This document shows positions 60,804 to 64,000 of a DNA stretch of 64,000 nucleotides, in pieces. Origin of the DNA: Haemaphysalis longicornis (lineage: Eukaryota > Arthropoda > Arachnida > Ixodida > Ixodidae); contig CM023454.1 in the NCBI GenBank assembly GCA_013339765.2, positions 58,671,826-58,735,825 of the forward strand. Direction: 5' to 3'. Under the pieces are notes generated by a model. The model saw nothing but the letters and a program-made list of their open reading frames with translations, ran no database searches and was not told the origin of the DNA. How positions within the stretch are numbered: the first letter of the stretch is position 1; each line of letters starts with the position of its first letter. The translations under genes were made by a program, and so were the position numbers.

Positions 60804-63177
60804 ATGGGAATAGGAAACATCATCCAGTGGAACTGCAGAGGTTTCCTTAAAAAAATTAATGACGTCTATGAAATATGTCATTAGAAACTGCCTATTGTCA
60901 TGTGGCTCCAAGAAACGCATTTAAACTCCAAACACATCAATTACCTGAACAATTACCAGGTAATTAGCAATTACAGAGCTGGTGGTGGTACAGCCTCACG
61001 TGGTGTTACCATCAGAGTTCACTGTCCAACAACTGACCATTCTTGAGGCTATTGCCATGCGAACTATCACCTTCAATAGGCGTATAACACGATGTTCTCT
61101 GTACACTCCTCCTGACTTCCAGCTCTCGAGATCAGATTTCGAGAACCTTTTACCTCCTCGTAGGCGGTGAATGCACATAACTATCTTTGGGGAACTACTC
61201 GCATGGATGCCAGAGTTGGGCTCATTGAGAAATACTAGTTATCGTCGGGACCATGTCTTTCAAACCAGAAACAGCATACTTACGATAATATAGGACACAG
61301 CACGTATTCCCACCTTGACTTGAAAATTGGTTCCGCAGTTCTCTTTCTTTGTCTTGAGTGGGGCGTTGGCGTGGACCTATACCGTAGTGACCACTTCCCC
61401 ACTTCACTGACATATATAGGTAAACGTCTGGGCAGTCCAGTTTCACAGAAGAAGTTCAAATAAGCAACAGGAAACTGGTATACCATAACAGAAATATCCA
61501 AACCGCACTGCACGTCCATAACAAACCTACAGGAAGATGAAGCCGCCCAACTCCTCACGGCGCACATCCTCGACGCCGTCCAAAAGAAATCTTCAAAAGC
61601 TCCTGCGTAGTGTTCTCCAGGAAGCGCGGAGTCCATCCGGACCCAGACATTACTCTTAATGGCGAGTCGCTTCCTGGGAACAAGGAGCACAAGTTTTTAG
61701 GTGTTGTGTTTGACCACAAATTCACATTCATTCCACACATCAAGGAACTTAAACGTGAAAGTCTGAAAATTATGAATATGATTAAGCTTCTCTCCCACCT
61801 ATCGTATGGGGTTGACAAAGACATCCTGCAGCGCTTGTTTACTGCTTTGGTTGGGTCTAGTTCGGATTAGGGTAGTGTGGTGTATGAGTCGCCCAGTAAA
61901 ACCGCGTTGCGAATGCTTGACCACTGCTACACTTGGGGCTACGTCTCGCGGCGGGTGCTTGTCGCATTTGCCCTGTCGAGAGTGTGTATGTTGGGTGTAA
62001 CAAGTGGTCCCTTGAGAACCAACAGACGTAAATGGACTTGCCTTACTTTTTAAAATTTCATTCCTGAACAACTATCCTTTTTATCCTGTTTCAAACAATA
62101 CATCCCCATCTGAGTTGTTTGTATATCGCCCATCTGTTCCTCTGCCCTTTTCACTTAGAGTGAGATAGCGAACCTTGGATCTCAGCGTTCCGTTTTTAGA
62201 TGTGTACAGCTCATCCTTTTCAAACATTTTACCACCTTGGAAAGTTCTCCCTGTGTCCTGTGACCTTTCGTTTATGAAACTTGACCAAAATCGGATATCG
62301 CAAGCTGCAATACTGCAACACTTTCTGTCTCTGCAGTTGAAATACCCACGTGCAGAATTTTACAGTGACGCTTCTAAAACCTCCAATATGGTCTCCTGCG
62401 CTGCTCATGGTTCGAATGTCAATGGAGCCGGAACCATGATCTTGCACACAACACTTTCTTCGTCAGAAGCGTATAGTATTTTACGTATTGTGCGACACAT
62501 TCTTAAATATAAAATTCCCAAGTTCATCATCTGTACAGATTCTTTGAGTGTTGTTAGCGCACCATCATCGCATAAGCCCCCCCCCCCCCCCCGCCAAAAC
62601 TAGATAGTTAATCTTTTATTAAACACTGTTATGTCTCTGTATGCTCAAAAGCTTGAGCTTCCCTTCTGCTGGGTCCCAGGACACGCAAGGATTGCTAGGA
62701 ACGAGTTGGCAGATGAGAGGGCCGTTGCTGCTGCACTCATGAACACTGTAGACATTACAACGGTACCCCATACAGACCTCGAGCCATACATAAGACAACA
62801 CTTGCGCAGAACGTGGCAAACCCCCTGGAATAAACAGACCGAAAACAAACTACATGTAATAACGCCAAACTTGGTACGGTACACAGCTGACACACACAAT
62901 AGATACACGGAAGTTGCATTGGCTAGGCTTCTGATATGACCTTCTCAGGCCACGCACTCCCATCTTCTCAAGTGATCTTTTAGACCCCAATGCAGTAGGT
63001 GTGGAGAGGCCCTATTCATATTCCATGTACTCATTCAATGCAAGGCACTCGACACAAAACGACACATACATTTTCCTGAACTGTACAGACAACACATCCC
63101 ACTACACCCATCAAACTTCTTGGCCGACAACCCAATGTTTTCTAACAAGCGCGTTTTTCAGTTTTTAACATACTAAC
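60804..63177 (+). pseudogene. LINE-C copy 4 ORF2, RT palm deleted
   Basis: Starts at ATG 60804 (MGIGNIIQWNCRGFL). Endonuclease pieces follow with stops. Near 61.605 kb the linker segment (LLTAHILDAVQKK) is joined directly to the RT thumb segment (FSRKRGVHPDPDI at about 61.61 kb), so the RT catalytic palm is absent. RNase H pieces are at about 62.34-62.70 kb (EFYSDAS, SSEAYSIL, ICTDSLSVV, GHARIARNELADE). The C-terminal region runs to about 63177. Confidence 0.8.
62577..62592 (+). repeat. Homopolymer C16 tract
   Basis: Sixteen C in a row inside RNase H of LINE-C copy 4, where LINE-C has only a short C run. It shifts the frame. Confidence 0.9.
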
Positions 63178-63376
63178 TTTTTACAACTTCTTTCATATTA
63201 TGCATAATCAGGCTGGCCCTATACAGCAGTCATCTCCATGCATTCGCTTAACTTTTGGTTCTACTCAACAATTTAGTATTTATTTGCACATCTGTCCTCA
63301 TCAAGTAACGTTTTCTCTGGCGCTCTTTGCCTCGTTGGCCTTGCGCCATTAAACTCAAACCACCATCACCATCATT

Positions 63377-64000
63377 GGTTTTGCCATTTCGCCTTTGCTA
63401 TTCAGAACCCTAGTTTGCCCAATGCCAAAAAATTGAGGGGAAATTTCTTGAACTACCGCTATCAGGCGCTGCTTTTTCAAGTTTTACCTCCAAAACAAGA
63501 GAAGCAGTCATTGTTGAACCGTCCTCCTTGTGCACCTCAAATTAGTGGGCATTCCTCACCAGGCTCCATCGTCAGAGAAAAGAGATTCGGGATTTTGGCC
63601 ATTTTTGTCCTTATCACTAGTAGCCTTTCGTGGGGGCACCGAAGTCACCGCCATACCGGTGTATACGATGCACCACCGCAACGATAAACCACATAAATGT
63701 GGCGAAACTGCCGTAATCGGCCACTTCACAGTTATGTTAAGCTCAGAATGTCGACAAGCAGTCATTGTAGCAGCGTGCTTAGGGGGCACTTAAGTTAGCA
63801 CGTATTCGAAGCCTCGGCTGCATAGATATAGGATGTTGACCTAGGTTACAACATTTCATCTCCTCCTAGTAAGCAGCGATTTTGCCCGTCGCGAAAAAAG
63901 ACCTGGTGACAAATTCTCAAACTGCAGCTGTTCGCCGCTGCATACTTTGGTTTTACTTCGGAAAGCGGGCAAATGTCGTAAGAACGCCCCCATTGCGCAC
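63377..64000. other. No recognisable gene
   Basis: Short ORFs of up to 90 codons without motifs. No repeat was recognised before the window end. Confidence 0.45.

Larger units (their letters stand above)
59155..63376 (+). mobile_element. LINE-C copy 4 (plus strand), full ends with internal deletion
   Basis: Has the 5' region (gacatcgcggaccccgagc at about 59199, equal to gataccgcggaccccgagc in LINE-C), ORF1, the start of ORF2, RNase H, and a 3' end of gccttgcgccattaaactc followed by (accatc)n at 63360-63376. The ORF2 region is shortened by about 1.3 kb near 61.61 kb. It is in opposite orientation to LINE-C at 14-20 kb. Confidence 0.85.

Noticed and set aside
1..64000. CRISPR arrays, rRNA genes, bacterial operons
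   Set aside because: No regularly spaced short repeats, rRNA signatures or dense same-strand gene order occur; all tandem arrays found are LINE 5' monomers or short duplications.

Overview
This window reads as intergenic or intronic DNA from a large, repeat-rich arthropod genome, most likely a hard tick (Ixodidae). The evidence is the mix of repeats: CR1/L2-like LINEs whose ORF1 carries PHD-like and FP-like domains, I-like LINEs with RNase H, a Penelope-like element with a GIY-YIG domain, an RTE-type LINE tail, Gypsy fragments and tRNA-headed SINEs. The genus is not determined. There are no prokaryotic signals, rRNA genes or CRISPR arrays, and I could not support any host protein-coding gene. 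Almost every recognisable coding segment belongs to a mobile element, and nearly all are broken. All family names come from reading motifs; no database search was run.

Layout. 0.1-1.8 kb: decayed LINE reverse transcriptase. 2.0-3.5 kb: a diverged pair of LTR-like repeats. 6.8-7.06 kb: GC-rich repeat with palindromic ends. 7.66-19.75 kb: a nest of three LINEs. LINE-A (7661-14115, +) has a tandem 5' array and a PHD/FP-type ORF1. It is split by LINE-B (8833-13494, +), which has its own tandem 5' array and an ORF1 with a 2A-like translational recoding motif. A 5.6-kb I-like element, LINE-C (14116-19750, -), lies against its 3' side. 23.8-25.0 kb: a TIR element. 25.3-26.25 kb: LINE RT relic. 31.0-32.9 kb: a Penelope-like element bounded by inverted copies of its own 3' region. 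33.7 kb: SINE. 34.2-35.2 kb: LINE RNase H relic. 37.9-38.4 kb: RTE tail. 38.3-39.7 and 48.8-50.1 kb: two copies of an unidentified 1.4-kb repeat. 40.1-40.8 kb: Gypsy RT relic. 47.1-48.4 kb: LINE RNase H relic. 53.8 kb: SINE with a 16-bp target-site duplication. 55.1-63.4 kb: three more LINE-C copies, one holding a 160-bp near-palindromic insertion with 14-bp target-site duplications.

How the parts relate. LINE-A and LINE-B independently show the same 5' design: about two units of roughly 300 bp plus a 52-60 nt stub. Each unit boundary falls on a CAGT initiator-like site with a TATA-like sequence about 30 bp upstream. This suggests arrayed promoters in which each unit drives transcription from the start of the next. 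LINE-B adds a 2A motif near the ORF1 N-terminus and an ORF2 that follows the ORF1 stop codon in the same frame without an AUG. The Penelope-like element and the 58.2-kb hairpin share a terminal motif and the same layout (3' end, then an inverted copy of it), so the hairpin may be a minimal fold-back derivative of a Penelope-type insertion.

Long stretches between these elements (3.5-6.8, 19.8-23.8, 26.3-31.0, 35.2-37.9, 40.8-47.0, 50.1-53.8 kb) are AT-rich and hold only short ORFs that I do not recognise.
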